64,000 nt of DNA from Micromonospora costi (GTDB taxonomy: Bacteria > Actinomycetota > Actinomycetes > Mycobacteriales > Micromonosporaceae): positions 124,001 through 188,000 of the forward strand of contig NZ_RBAN01000003.1 in the NCBI RefSeq assembly GCF_003626655.1. Reading direction: 5' to 3'. Shown in pieces: positions 42,503-50,610 of this stretch. The first letter of the stretch is position 1; each line of letters opens with the position of its first letter. A model generated the notes under the pieces. It did not search any database. It was not told the DNA's origin and saw only the letters and a program-made list of their open reading frames with translations. A program made the translations under genes and the position numbers.

Positions 42503-42554
42503 GTCCCGGTCAGCGCAGCGCCGGCGGCGTCCCGGTCAGCGCAGCGCCGGCGGC
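42503..42554. repeat. Perfect 26-bp tandem duplication at the end of the FHA gene
   Basis: Units 42503-42528 and 42529-42554 are identical. The second unit (upstream on the minus strand) contains the FHA stop codon and the last five codons; the first duplicates them downstream of the stop. It looks like a recent slippage event. Confidence 0.9.
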
Positions 42555-42952
42555 GTCGCGGGCACCGGCAGCGGCAGCGTCGGCCGGTGGTCCCGGCGAG
42601 GCGTGCCGAAGCTGAAGCCGACGGGATCCGTACGGGCCACTCCGGGGTCGAAGACGCGCAGCTCGGTACGACCGAGGCGGATCACGTCCCCGTCGGCGAG
42701 CTGTTCCACCCCGCTGATCCGGCGGTCGTTCAGCCACGTGCCGTTGGTCGAGCCGAGGTCACGCACCGAGGCGCCCTCCGGCGCGAGCCAGACCTCGGCG
42801 TGCCGGCGACTCAGGTGCGGGTCGGACACGACGACGTCGGCCGTCGGCGCCCGACCGATCACCAGGGGCGCGGCCCGTAGCCGGAAGCTCGCTCCCCGCA
42901 TCGGCCCAGCGGCGACCGTCAACAACGGCAGTAGTTCTGGATGCTCCTCCAT
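42536..42952 (-). CDS. FHA domain protein
   Basis: A 138-residue protein consisting of one forkhead-associated domain, which binds phosphothreonine. Conserved residues are all present: GRAP, SRRHAEV (Ser-Arg and His) and GSTNGTWLN. The C-terminal 30 residues are Pro/Arg-rich. No kinase gene is adjacent, so the partner is unknown. It starts at ATG 42952 and is divergent from the aldehyde dehydrogenase gene across 267 bp in which I saw no clear sites. Confidence 0.87.
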   Translation of the reverse strand: MEEHPELLPLLTVAAGPMRGASFRLRAAPLVIGRAPTADVVVSDPHLSRRHAEVWLAPEGASVRDLGSTNGTWLNDRRISGVEQLADGDVIRLGRTELRVFDPGVARTDPVGFSFGTPRRDHRPTLPLPVPATPPALR

Positions 42953-43219
42953 GGACAGTCAGCCCTCCACCCCACACCATCACTCCCCGCGTCAGCGTCC
43001 CATCGGACCGTAGTCGTCCTCCACGGCCACGCGGTCATCGCCACGGCTCCGGCCGGCCACCTTCCGCTCCCCGGTTCGGGCGGGACGGGTGACTCCGCCC
43101 ATCGTGCCGTGACGGCCGCCGCCGGACGGCGGGACGCGCCGCAGGTCCTCGCCCCCGCCGGCCCGCCGGGTGCCGCTCGCGGCCTACCGGCGAGTAACGC
43201 TCGGGTCTAGACTTCCGCC

Positions 43220-44719
43220 ATGACGGCTGTGCATGTCCCCGGCGCCCCGGTCATCGACGGCGGTGTGCTGGTCTCCTCCAGCCCGGCCACCGGGGCCGAG
43301 GCGGGCCGCTTCCCCGTCGCCAGCCCGACCGACGTGACGGCCGCGGTCGAGCGGGCCCGCGCCGCCGGGCAGTGGTGGGCCGCGCTGGGCTTCGACGGCC
43401 GTCGCGAGCGGCTGCTGCGGTGGCGCGCGCTGCTCGCGCAGCGGATCGAGGAGCTGGCCGACCTGGTGCACCGGGAGGGCGGCAAGCCGATCGGCGACGC
43501 GGTCGTCGAGGTCGTCACGGCCGTCGAGCACGTCGACTGGGCGGCGCGCAACGCCCGGCGGGTGCTCGGGCCGCGGCGGGTGCGCTCCCGGCTGATCCTC
43601 GCCGAGTTCTCCGGCCACCTGGAGTACCAGCCGTACGGGGTGGTCGGCGTGATCGGCCCGTGGAACTACCCGGTGTTCACCCCGATCGGCTCCACGGCGT
43701 ACGCGTTGGCCGCCGGGAACGCGGTCGTCTTCAAGCCGAGCGAGTACACGCCGGCCGTCGGGCAGTGGCTGGTCGACACGTTCACCGAGGTCGTACCGGA
43801 GCAGCCGGTCCTCACCGCGGTGCACGGGCTCGGCGACGTGGGTGCGGCGCTCTGCCGGTCGGGCGTGGGCAAGCTGGCCTTCACCGGCTCCACGGCCACC
43901 GCCCGCAAGGTGATGGCGGCCTGCGCCGAGACCCTGACGCCGGTGCTCGTGGAGGCGGGCGGCAAGGACGCGATGATCGTCGACTCCGACGCCGACCTGG
44001 ACGCGGCCGCCGAGGCGTGCGTCTGGGGCGCGCTCACCAACGCCGGCCAGACGTGCATCGGCATCGAGCGGGTCTACGCGGTCGAGCCCGTCTTCGACGC
44101 CTTCGTCGAGAAGGTGGTCGCCCGGGCCGGCCGGCTCACCGTGGGGCCGGACGGCGAGGACATCGGCCCGATCACCATGCCGGCCCAGGTCGACGTGATC
44201 CGCCGGCACATCGACGACGCGCTCGCCCGGGGCGGGCGGGCCGTGCTGGGCGGCACGGACGCGGTGCAGGCACCGTACGTGCGGCCCACCGTGCTGGTCG
44301 ACGTCCCGGAAGACTCGGCCGCCGTGCGCGAGGAGACGTTCGGCCCGACGCTCACGATCAACCGGGTACGAGACGCCGACGAGGCCGTGGCCCGCGCCAA
44401 CGCCCTCCCGTACGGCCTGGGGGGTTCGGTGTTCGGCCGCCGCCGCGCCGTGGCGATCGCCCGGCGGCTGCGCTCCGGCATGGCGTCGGTCAACTCGACG
44501 CTCACCTTCGCCGGGATGTCGACGCTGCCCTTCGGCGGCGTGGGCGACTCGGGGTTCGGCCGCATCCACGGCGAGGACGGGCTGCGCGAGTTCGGCCGCG
44601 CCAAGGCGATAACCCGGCGGCGGGCCCGGTCGCTGCTGCCGTCCATGACCTTCGAGCGCACCCCGGCCGACGTGGCCCGGCTCGTGAAGGTCGTGAAGAT
44701 GATGTACGGCCGGGGCTGA
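43220..44719 (+). CDS. NAD(P)-dependent aldehyde dehydrogenase
   Basis: A 499-residue aldehyde dehydrogenase. Hallmarks are GVVGVIGPWNYPVFTP and FKPSE for cofactor binding, the general base Glu245 in LVEAGGKDAMIVD, the nucleophile Cys279 in NAGQTCIGIER, and PFGGVGDSGFGR near the end. The C-terminal extension (SLLPSMTFERTPADVARLVKVVKMMYG) with a hydrophobic/basic run resembles class 3 (fatty aldehyde) dehydrogenases that associate with membranes. The substrate is unassigned. ATG 43220 starts the protein. It converges on nucS, 12 bp away. Confidence 0.92.
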   Translation: MTAVHVPGAPVIDGGVLVSSSPATGAEAGRFPVASPTDVTAAVERARAAGQWWAALGFDGRRERLLRWRALLAQRIEELADLVHREGGKPIGDAVVEVVTAVEHVDWAARNARRVLGPRRVRSRLILAEFSGHLEYQPYGVVGVIGPWNYPVFTPIGSTAYALAAGNAVVFKPSEYTPAVGQWLVDTFTEVVPEQPVLTAVHGLGDVGAALCRSGVGKLAFTGSTATARKVMAACAETLTPVLVEAGGKDAMIVDSDADLDAAAEACVWGALTNAGQTCIGIERVYAVEPVFDAFVEKVVARAGRLTVGPDGEDIGPITMPAQVDVIRRHIDDALARGGRAVLGGTDAVQAPYVRPTVLVDVPEDSAAVREETFGPTLTINRVRDADEAVARANALPYGLGGSVFGRRRAVAIARRLRSGMASVNSTLTFAGMSTLPFGGVGDSGFGRIHGEDGLREFGRAKAITRRRARSLLPSMTFERTPADVARLVKVVKMMYGRG

Positions 44720-44731
44720 CCGGCCCCGGCC

Positions 44732-45391
44732 TCAGAAGAGGGTCAGCTCGTCGCGCTCGATGCCGCGCAGCTTGTCGTAGTCGACCACCACGCAGCGGAT
44801 GCCCCGGTCGGTGGCGAGCACCCGCGCCTGCGGCTTGATCTCCTGCGCCGCGAAGACCCCGGCGACCGGTGCCAGCAGCGGATCGCGGTTCATCAGCTCC
44901 AGGTAGCGCGTCAACTGTTCCACGCCGTCGATCTCACCGCGCCGTTTCACCTCGACCGCGACCGCGCCCTGGTTGGCGTCCCGGCAGAGCAGGTCGACCG
45001 GCCCGATAGCCGTCATGTACTCGCGCCGGACCAGCGTGAAACCCTCGCCGAGGGTCTCCGGGTTGGCGGCCAGAAGCTCCTGCAGGTGCGCCTCCACGCC
45101 GTCCTTGCGTAGACCCGGGTCGACGCCCAGCTCGTACGACGTGTCCTGGAAGATCTCCTCCAGGGTGATCCGCAGCTCCTCGCCGGCCTTGTTGACCACC
45201 CGCCACACGCCCGGGGCCTCCTCCAGCCGGCACGGCGGGCTCATCCAGTTCAGCGGCTTGTACGCCCGGTCGTCGGCGTGGATGGACACCGAGCCGTCCG
45301 CCTTCACCATGAGCAACCGGGTGGCCGGCGGCAGGTGGGCCGAGAGCCGTCCGACGTAGTCCACCGAGCACTTCGCAATCACCAACCGCAC
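44732..45391 (-). CDS. nucS: NucS/EndoMS mismatch-specific endonuclease
   Basis: A 219-residue nuclease that replaces MutS/MutL as the mismatch-repair initiator in actinobacteria, cutting both strands at mismatched bases. The N-terminal dimerisation/DNA-binding domain (MRLVIAKCSVDYVGRL) is followed by the PD-(D/E)xK nuclease domain with GPVDLLCRD and AVEVKRRGEIDGVEQLTRYLE. The extreme C-terminus DELTLF is the beta-clamp-binding motif, in accord with DnaN-dependent activity known for the family. The start is GTG 45391, giving the usual length. It is divergent from the DUF4126 gene with 71 bp between starts. Confidence 0.95.
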   Translation of the reverse strand: MRLVIAKCSVDYVGRLSAHLPPATRLLMVKADGSVSIHADDRAYKPLNWMSPPCRLEEAPGVWRVVNKAGEELRITLEEIFQDTSYELGVDPGLRKDGVEAHLQELLAANPETLGEGFTLVRREYMTAIGPVDLLCRDANQGAVAVEVKRRGEIDGVEQLTRYLELMNRDPLLAPVAGVFAAQEIKPQARVLATDRGIRCVVVDYDKLRGIERDELTLF

Positions 45392-45462
45392 CCGACGAGG
45401 GTAGCGGAGTGGCCGGCGTTCGCCGGCGAGCGGCACTGGCGTGCCGGTGGGATGCTGAGACG

Positions 45463-46080
45463 GTGCTCGAAGTCCTCACCGGAACCGGTCTCGCCGCCTC
45501 GGCGGGGCTGAACGCCTACATCCCTCTGCTCACCATGGGTCTGCTGGCCCGGTACACCGACCTGATCGACCTGCCGGGCGGCTGGACGTGGCTGGGCAAC
45601 GGCTGGGTTCTCGCCATCCTCGCGGTGCTGCTCGCGGTCGAGGTGGTCGCCGACAAGGTGCCGGTGGTCGACCACGTCAACGACGTGGTGCAGACCGTCG
45701 TCCGCCCCACCGCGGGTGGGCTGGCCTTCGGCGCCGGGTCGAGCGCCGAGACGGTCACGGTGAGCGACCCGGGGAGCTTCTTCTCGTCCCACGAGTGGGT
45801 GCCGGTGGTCACCGGCGTGCTCATCGCGCTCGGCGTGCACCTGCTCAAGTCCGCGGCCCGTCCAGTGATCAACGCGACCACCGCCGGGGTCGGCGCCCCG
45901 GTGGCCAGCACCGCCGAGGACGCCACCAGCGTCCTGATGTCCGTGGTGGCGATCCTGCTGCCCGTGCTCGTGCTGCTCTTCCTGGTCGGGCTGGTCGCCT
46001 TCGTGTTCTGGTTCCGGCGTCGTCGCTCGGACCGGCGCGAGCAACGGCGGGCGGCCCGGGCTGCGGGCTTCCGCGTCTGA
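45463..46080 (+). CDS. DUF4126 membrane protein
   Basis: A 205-residue integral membrane protein with about four to five hydrophobic segments: LTGTGLAASAGLNAYIPLLTMG near the start, WVLAILAVLLAVEVVADKVP, WVPVVTGVLIALGVHLLK and VLMSVVAILLPVLVLLFLVGLVAFVFW, then an Arg-rich cytoplasmic tail. The opening AGLNAYIPLL and DHVNDVVQTVVRP are hallmarks of DUF4126. Function unknown. GTG 45463 is preferred since the family begins there; the frame is open further upstream. It is followed by a strong hairpin. Confidence 0.82.
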   Translation: MLEVLTGTGLAASAGLNAYIPLLTMGLLARYTDLIDLPGGWTWLGNGWVLAILAVLLAVEVVADKVPVVDHVNDVVQTVVRPTAGGLAFGAGSSAETVTVSDPGSFFSSHEWVPVVTGVLIALGVHLLKSAARPVINATTAGVGAPVASTAEDATSVLMSVVAILLPVLVLLFLVGLVAFVFWFRRRRSDRREQRRAARAAGFRV

Positions 46081-46108
46081 CCCGGCCGTCGGCCGACCCC
46101 GTAGACGC

Positions 46109-46145
46109 CACCGGCCGGGTCCCCGTGGTGGGGACCCGGCCGGTG
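46109..46145. terminator. Bidirectional hairpin between convergent genes
   Basis: A perfect 16-bp stem (46109-46124 with 46130-46145) and a GTGGT loop lies 28 bp after the DUF4126 stop and 10 bp before the stop of the convergent secreted-protein gene. Confidence 0.85.
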
Positions 46146-46155
46146 ATCGGTTGGG

Positions 46156-46746
46156 TCAGCTGTTCCAGTACTGGGCGACCAGGTCGGCAGCCTGCTGCTC
46201 CCACTGCGCGTACGCGTCCGGGTAGGCCGACACCTGCACCGTCTGCGCCGCCTCGGTCAGCGGCATGTCCTGCCAGCCGTCGACCTGCTTGAGGCCCTTG
46301 AGGAACGCCATGGTCGAGTACTCCGGATCGGTGATCTGCTCCGGCGTGCCCCAACCGCTCGACGGACGCTGCTGGAACAGGCCCAGCGAGTCGTGGTCGT
46401 TGGCGTCACCCAGGTGACCCAGGTTCTCCAGCTTGGACTCCTGCAGGCTCGTCGCGATCGAGATGACCGCGGCCCGCTCGTCCAGGCCCGACTTCTTCGT
46501 GGCCGCGATGATCGCCTTGACGTTCGCGATCTGCTCGTCGTTCAGGTCGATGTGCGACTGCTCGCCCTGCACGCCGTGCGGGATCAGCTTCGCCTTGTCC
46601 ACGGCCGGCTTGTCGGCCTGGAGCACCGCGACCGGCCGGGCGTCGACCGACTGCGTGTTGTGTGCCGCGATCGGACCGCCGACCACGCCACCGGCGAAGG
46701 CCAGACCGGCCAGACCCAGAACGCTCTTCCGCATGATGGTGTTCAT
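46156..46746 (-). CDS. Secreted lysozyme-like (transglycosylase-type) protein
   Basis: A 196-residue exported protein. Residues 1 to about 30 form a signal peptide (MRKSVLGLAGLAFAGGVVGG). The rest contains NVKAIIAATKKSGLDERAAVISIATSLQESKLENLGHLGDANDHDSLGLFQQR in several blocks, a lysozyme-fold signature in which Glu103 of LQESKL is the likely catalytic acid and DSLGLFQQRPSSGWGT the substrate-cleft motif. Similar domains occur alone or fused to NlpC/P60 hydrolases in actinobacteria and are thought to act on peptidoglycan. GGAG precedes the ATG at 46746; a second ATG is at 46734. Its end faces the hairpin at 46109. Confidence 0.75.
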   Translation of the reverse strand: MNTIMRKSVLGLAGLAFAGGVVGGPIAAHNTQSVDARPVAVLQADKPAVDKAKLIPHGVQGEQSHIDLNDEQIANVKAIIAATKKSGLDERAAVISIATSLQESKLENLGHLGDANDHDSLGLFQQRPSSGWGTPEQITDPEYSTMAFLKGLKQVDGWQDMPLTEAAQTVQVSAYPDAYAQWEQQAADLVAQYWNS

Positions 46747-47304
46747 GACAAGCTCCTTCGGGGGTTGACACCCGCGCGCCGAACAGGGGGCGGCGTACGG
46801 GCGTAAGCACCTCGTCGGGCGCTCGAGACTTGGGGGGATCCGCGACCGGCTCGGTGGCCGTCACGGGCGGCCCGCGGGCGGGGGTGCCTCGCGGCGCCGG
46901 GTCCACGTGTAACGACCGGGCACCCGCCGGCATTCCGCCGGGCCCGCATCCCGCGACCCCGGCCGGCGTGCTCCCTCGGCCGTCGGGGATGTCAACGACC
47001 CCGGCCCGTCGACGATTCCGCCGCCAGCGTGCCGCCGGTCACACCCCGAACCGGCACGGACCGCCCACCGTCGGATGCGAGCGCGGGACGAACCGGACGC
47101 ACGCCCCAGACCCGGCGCGGTGTCCCGGGTGATCGACTCGGGATGCTGGAAGTCGCGCTGTCCCCCACATCCGGACACCGCGACATACAGGGAACCCGTG
47201 TCGATCGAGCACCGGAGCGGCCGCCGGATCGCCGATCTGGCGGCAACGACGTCGCAAACCTGGCAAAACCCTAGAATCGGGGCAACGCGTCAGAGGAGGT
47301 CGGA
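46747..47304. other. 558-bp divergent gap
   Basis: Lies between the secreted lysozyme-like gene (minus) and the DUF1540 gene (plus). It contains copy C of the TGATCGACTCC palindrome (47130-47207). A leader of over 100 bases upstream of 46746 was inspected for a c-di-AMP riboswitch, common before such genes, without a convincing match. No gene is supported. Confidence 0.5.
47130..47207. repeat. TGATCGACTCC-family palindrome, copy C
   Basis: The left arm (47130-47163, 34 bases) aligns without gaps to the arms of copies A and B, and the right arm (47173-47207) is its imperfect reverse complement, pairing best at GATCGAC and GTGTCC. Confidence 0.68.
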
Positions 47305-47601
47305 ATGACCGCAGCGATGCAGATGCCCCGCGTCGAGGAGTGCGTGGTGGCGGCCTGCGCGTACAACCGCGCCGGTGACTGCCACGCCTTCGCCATCACG
47401 ATCGGCAGCATGGACCACGCGCACTGCCACACCTTCGTGGAGTCGACGGTGAGCGCGGGCGTGGCCGACCTGATCGCCCAGGTCGGCGCGTGCCAGCGGG
47501 CGGACTGCCGGCACAACGACCACCTGGAGTGCCACGCGCCGGCGATCCGGGTCGGCCCCGACAACGACATGGCCGACTGCATGACCTACGACGAGCGCTG
47601 A
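47305..47601 (+). CDS. DUF1540 protein with two cysteine-rich repeats
   Basis: A 98-residue protein made of two DUF1540-type units, ECVVAACAYNRAGDCHAFAI...HCHTF and ACQRADCRHNDHLECHAPAI...DCMTY. Each has four conserved cysteines plus histidines, implying one metal or disulfide cluster per unit. No signal peptide is present. AGGAGG at 47293-47298 supports the ATG. The two repeats are spaced about 45 residues apart. Function unknown; its stop is 2 bp from that of ecm on the other strand. Confidence 0.85.
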   Translation: MTAAMQMPRVEECVVAACAYNRAGDCHAFAITIGSMDHAHCHTFVESTVSAGVADLIAQVGACQRADCRHNDHLECHAPAIRVGPDNDMADCMTYDER

Positions 47602-47603
47602 GG

Positions 47604-49610
47604 TCAGGCCAGGCCGTTCGCCTCCCGGATCACGGTGACCAGCTCGTCGATGATGCCCGTGAGGGCGAAGTCCTTCGGGGTGAAGACGCGGGCCACCCCG
47701 GCCGCCCGCAGCCGCTCGGCGTCGCCCGCCGGGATGATGCCGCCGACAACCACCGGCAGGTCGCTCCGCCCGGCGGCGCGCAGCCCGTCCAGCACCGCCG
47801 GCACGGCGGCGAGGTGGGAGCCGGACAGGACCGAGAGCCCCACGAGGTCGACGTCCTCCTCCACGGCCGCCGCGACGATCTGCCCGGCGGTCAGTCGGAT
47901 GCCCTGGTAGACCACCTCGAAGCCGGCGTCGCGGGCGCGGACGGCGATCTGCTCCGCCCCGTTGGAGTGCCCGTCCAGCCCCGGCTTGCCGACCAGCAGC
48001 CGCAGCCGCCCGCTGCCCAGCTCGCGCGCGGTCGCGGCGACCCGGTCCCGCACGGTCGCCAGGCCCACGTCGGCGCCCGAGCCGGCGGCGCCGGCCAGCC
48101 CGGTGGGCGCCCGGTACTCCCCGAAGACCTGCCGCAGCGCGCCCGCCCACTCCCCCGTGGTCACGCCCGCCCGCACGCAGGCGAGCGTCGCCGGCATCAG
48201 GTTCGTCGTGGTGGCCGCGTCGGCCCGGAGCCGGTCCAGCGCCGCGTCCACGGCCGCGCCGTCCCGCGCGGCCCGCCATTCGCGTACGGCTGCCGTCGCC
48301 TGCGCCTCCACCGCCGGGTCGACCTGCTCGATCGCCTCGGCGCCGGCCGCGGTCAGCGGCGAGGGTTCAGTCTCGGTGAACCGGTTGACGCCGACCACCA
48401 CGTCCGAGCCGGCCTCCATCCGGCGCCGCCGGTCGGCCAGCGAGGCGACCAGCGCGCTCTTCAGGTAGCCGGTCTCCACGGCGGCGACCACGCCGCCCAT
48501 CTCCAGCACCGTGTCCAGCTCGACCCGCGCCCCGGCCACGATCCCGTCGACCAGCGCGGTCATCACGTGCGAGCCGGAGAACAGGTCGGGATATTCGAGC
48601 AGGTCCGACTCGTACGCGAGCACCTGCTGCATGCGCAGCGACCACTGCTGGTCCCACGGTCGGGGCAGGCCGAGCGCCTCGTTCCAGGCGGGTAGCTGCA
48701 CGGCGCGGGCCCGGGCGTCCCGGGAGAGCGTCACGCCCAGCATCTCCAGCACGATGCGCTGGACGTTGTTCTCCGGCTGCGCCTCGGTGAGGCCGAGCGA
48801 GTTGACCTGCACGCCGTACCGGAAGCGGCGCTGCCTCGGGTCCGCGACGCCGTACCGCTCCCGGGTGATCTCGTCCCAGAGCGCGCCGAAGGCCCGCATC
48901 TTGGCGATCTCCTCGACGAAGCGCACCCCGGCGTTGACGAAGAACGAGATCCGCTGCACCACGTCACCCATCCGCTCGGGCGGCACCTGGCCGGAGTCGC
49001 GGACGGTGTCGAGCACCGCGACGGCGGTCGCGAGAGCGAAGCCGACCTCCTGCACGGGCGTCGCGCCCGCCTCCTGCAGGTGGTACGAGCAGATGTTGAC
49101 CGGGTTCCATCTCGGCATCTCGCGCAGCGTGTACGCGATGACGTCAGCGGTGAGCCGCAGCGACGCGGCTGGCGGGAAGATGTACGTCCCCCGGGACAGG
49201 TACTCCTTGATGATGTCGTTCTGCGTGGTGCCGGCGAACCGGGCCGAGTCGGCGCCCTGCTCCGCGCCGACCGTGGCGTAGAGGGCGAGCAGCCACATGG
49301 CCGGCGCGTTGATGGTCATCGAGGTGTTCATGTCGGCGAGCGGGATGCCCTCGAAGAGGGCCCGCATGTCGCCCAGGTGGGCGACCGGCACGCCGACCCG
49401 GCCCACCTCGCCGGCGGCGAGTTCGTGGTCGGGGTCGTACCCGGTCTGGGTCGGCAGGTCGAAGGCGACCGAGAGACCGGTCTGCCCCTTGGCCAGGTTG
49501 CGGCGGAAGAGGGCGTTGGTCGCGGCGGCCGAGCTGTGCCCGGCGTACGTGCGCATCACCCACGGGCGGTCGCGCTCCGGCAGCCGTCCGGGGAGACCCT
49601 TCTCGTCCAT
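47604..49610 (-). CDS. ecm: Ethylmalonyl-CoA mutase (MeaA type), B12-dependent
   Basis: A 668-residue single-chain mutase that converts (2R)-ethylmalonyl-CoA to methylsuccinyl-CoA. The catalytic barrel begins at once with RPWVMRTYAGHSSAAATN, lacking the long N-terminal arm of methylmalonyl-CoA mutase, and the cobalamin domain contains D546-G-H548-S-N-G with the cobalt-ligating His, then SVLSGSH and GGIIP. The short N-terminus, length and presence of ccr favour Ecm over methylmalonyl-CoA mutase, although Tyr in RTYAG and Arg in YLSRGTY are as in the latter. ATG 49610 has no ribosome site, and the shared 13-mer ends 15 bp upstream, so transcription may start at or near the ATG. Confidence 0.92.
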   Translation of the reverse strand: MDEKGLPGRLPERDRPWVMRTYAGHSSAAATNALFRRNLAKGQTGLSVAFDLPTQTGYDPDHELAAGEVGRVGVPVAHLGDMRALFEGIPLADMNTSMTINAPAMWLLALYATVGAEQGADSARFAGTTQNDIIKEYLSRGTYIFPPAASLRLTADVIAYTLREMPRWNPVNICSYHLQEAGATPVQEVGFALATAVAVLDTVRDSGQVPPERMGDVVQRISFFVNAGVRFVEEIAKMRAFGALWDEITRERYGVADPRQRRFRYGVQVNSLGLTEAQPENNVQRIVLEMLGVTLSRDARARAVQLPAWNEALGLPRPWDQQWSLRMQQVLAYESDLLEYPDLFSGSHVMTALVDGIVAGARVELDTVLEMGGVVAAVETGYLKSALVASLADRRRRMEAGSDVVVGVNRFTETEPSPLTAAGAEAIEQVDPAVEAQATAAVREWRAARDGAAVDAALDRLRADAATTTNLMPATLACVRAGVTTGEWAGALRQVFGEYRAPTGLAGAAGSGADVGLATVRDRVAATARELGSGRLRLLVGKPGLDGHSNGAEQIAVRARDAGFEVVYQGIRLTAGQIVAAAVEEDVDLVGLSVLSGSHLAAVPAVLDGLRAAGRSDLPVVVGGIIPAGDAERLRAAGVARVFTPKDFALTGIIDELVTVIREANGLA

Positions 49611-49624
49611 GGCGGGAGTCTAAG

Positions 49625-49638
49625 TTACCGTTCAGTAA
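49625..49638. promoter_or_regulatory. Putative operator shared by ecm and ccr
   Basis: TTACCGTTCAGTAA, a near-palindrome, sits 15 bp upstream of the ecm start codon. Bases 49626-49638 repeat exactly the 13-mer found upstream of ccr. Its place over the expected promoter suits a repressor. Confidence 0.55.
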
Positions 49639-49761
49639 AACGGGCTGTGGAAAACCACACACGTCCATGGAGCGGACGCCCGGGCGCAGAGGGCGCGACA
49701 TGGGTCGCAGCACCACACCCCGCGCGGTCGCGGGCCGTGACCAGGTCGCACACTTGACGGC

Positions 49762-50610
49762 ATGGATGACGAGCTGGCGATCTCCGTACGGGGGCTGCGC
49801 AAGGCGTACGGCGACACCACCGCCGTGGCCGGCCTGGACCTCGACGTCCGCCGCGGTGAGGTGTTCGCCCTGCTCGGCCCGAACGGGGCGGGCAAGACCA
49901 CGACGGTGGAGATCCTCGAGGGCTATCGCCAGCGCGACGCCGGCGAGGTCACCGTGCTGGGCAGCGACCCGGCGGCGCCCGGCGCGGACTGGCGGTCGCG
50001 GGTGGGCATCGTGCTCCAGGGCACCGGCGAGTTCGACGAGCTGACCGTGGGCGAGGTGGTCCGCCACTTCGCCGGCTTCTACGCCGACGCCGACGACCCG
50101 GAGAAGGTGATCGAGCGGGTGGGGCTGGCCGGCAAGGCCCGCGCCCGGACCCACACCCTCTCGGGCGGCCAGAAGCGGCGCCTCGACGTGGCCCTGGGCA
50201 TCGTCGGCCGGCCCGACCTGCTCTTCCTCGACGAGCCGACCACCGGCTTCGACCCGGAGGCGCGCCGCGAGTTCTGGGACCTGATCCGCGACCTGGCGGC
50301 CGCGGGCACCACGATCGTGCTCACCACGCACTACCTGGACGAGGCCGAGGCGCTCGCCGACCGGGTCGGGGTGATCGCCGGCGGCCAGCTCGTGGAGGTG
50401 GCCGCGCCGGCCCAGCTCGGCAACCGGCAGGAGGCGCTGCCCACCGTCTCCTGGCGTACGCCGGAGGGCGCGGTGGAGAGCGCGCAGAGCGCGACGCCGA
50501 CGGCGCTGGTGGCGGAGCTGGCCGCGCGCTTCGGCGGTGAGGTGCCCGGCCTGACCGTGACCCGGCCGACCCTGGAGGACATCTACCTCACGATGATCGG
50601 ACACCGATGA
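49762..50610 (+). CDS. ABC transporter ATP-binding protein
   Basis: A 282-residue ATPase of the DrrA-like (ABC-2 exporter) class. Walker A is GPNGAGKTT, the signature LSGGQKRRLDVALGI, Walker B LLFLDEPTTGFD, and the switch His lies in LTTHYLDEAEALAD. The C-terminal 60 residues form the variable domain typical of drug and polysaccharide exporters. It overlaps the permease gene by ATGA, so the two form one unit. The substrate is unknown. Confidence 0.92.
   Translation: MDDELAISVRGLRKAYGDTTAVAGLDLDVRRGEVFALLGPNGAGKTTTVEILEGYRQRDAGEVTVLGSDPAAPGADWRSRVGIVLQGTGEFDELTVGEVVRHFAGFYADADDPEKVIERVGLAGKARARTHTLSGGQKRRLDVALGIVGRPDLLFLDEPTTGFDPEARREFWDLIRDLAAAGTTIVLTTHYLDEAEALADRVGVIAGGQLVEVAAPAQLGNRQEALPTVSWRTPEGAVESAQSATPTALVAELAARFGGEVPGLTVTRPTLEDIYLTMIGHR

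Noticed and set aside
46747..46960. Possible c-di-AMP (ydaO-type) riboswitch before the secreted lysozyme-like gene
   Set aside because: Actinobacterial wall-hydrolase genes often have one, but the minus-strand leader lacks a recognisable GGTGAA...GGGGA core arrangement; only a loose GCCCGAC was found. A covariance-model search would decide.
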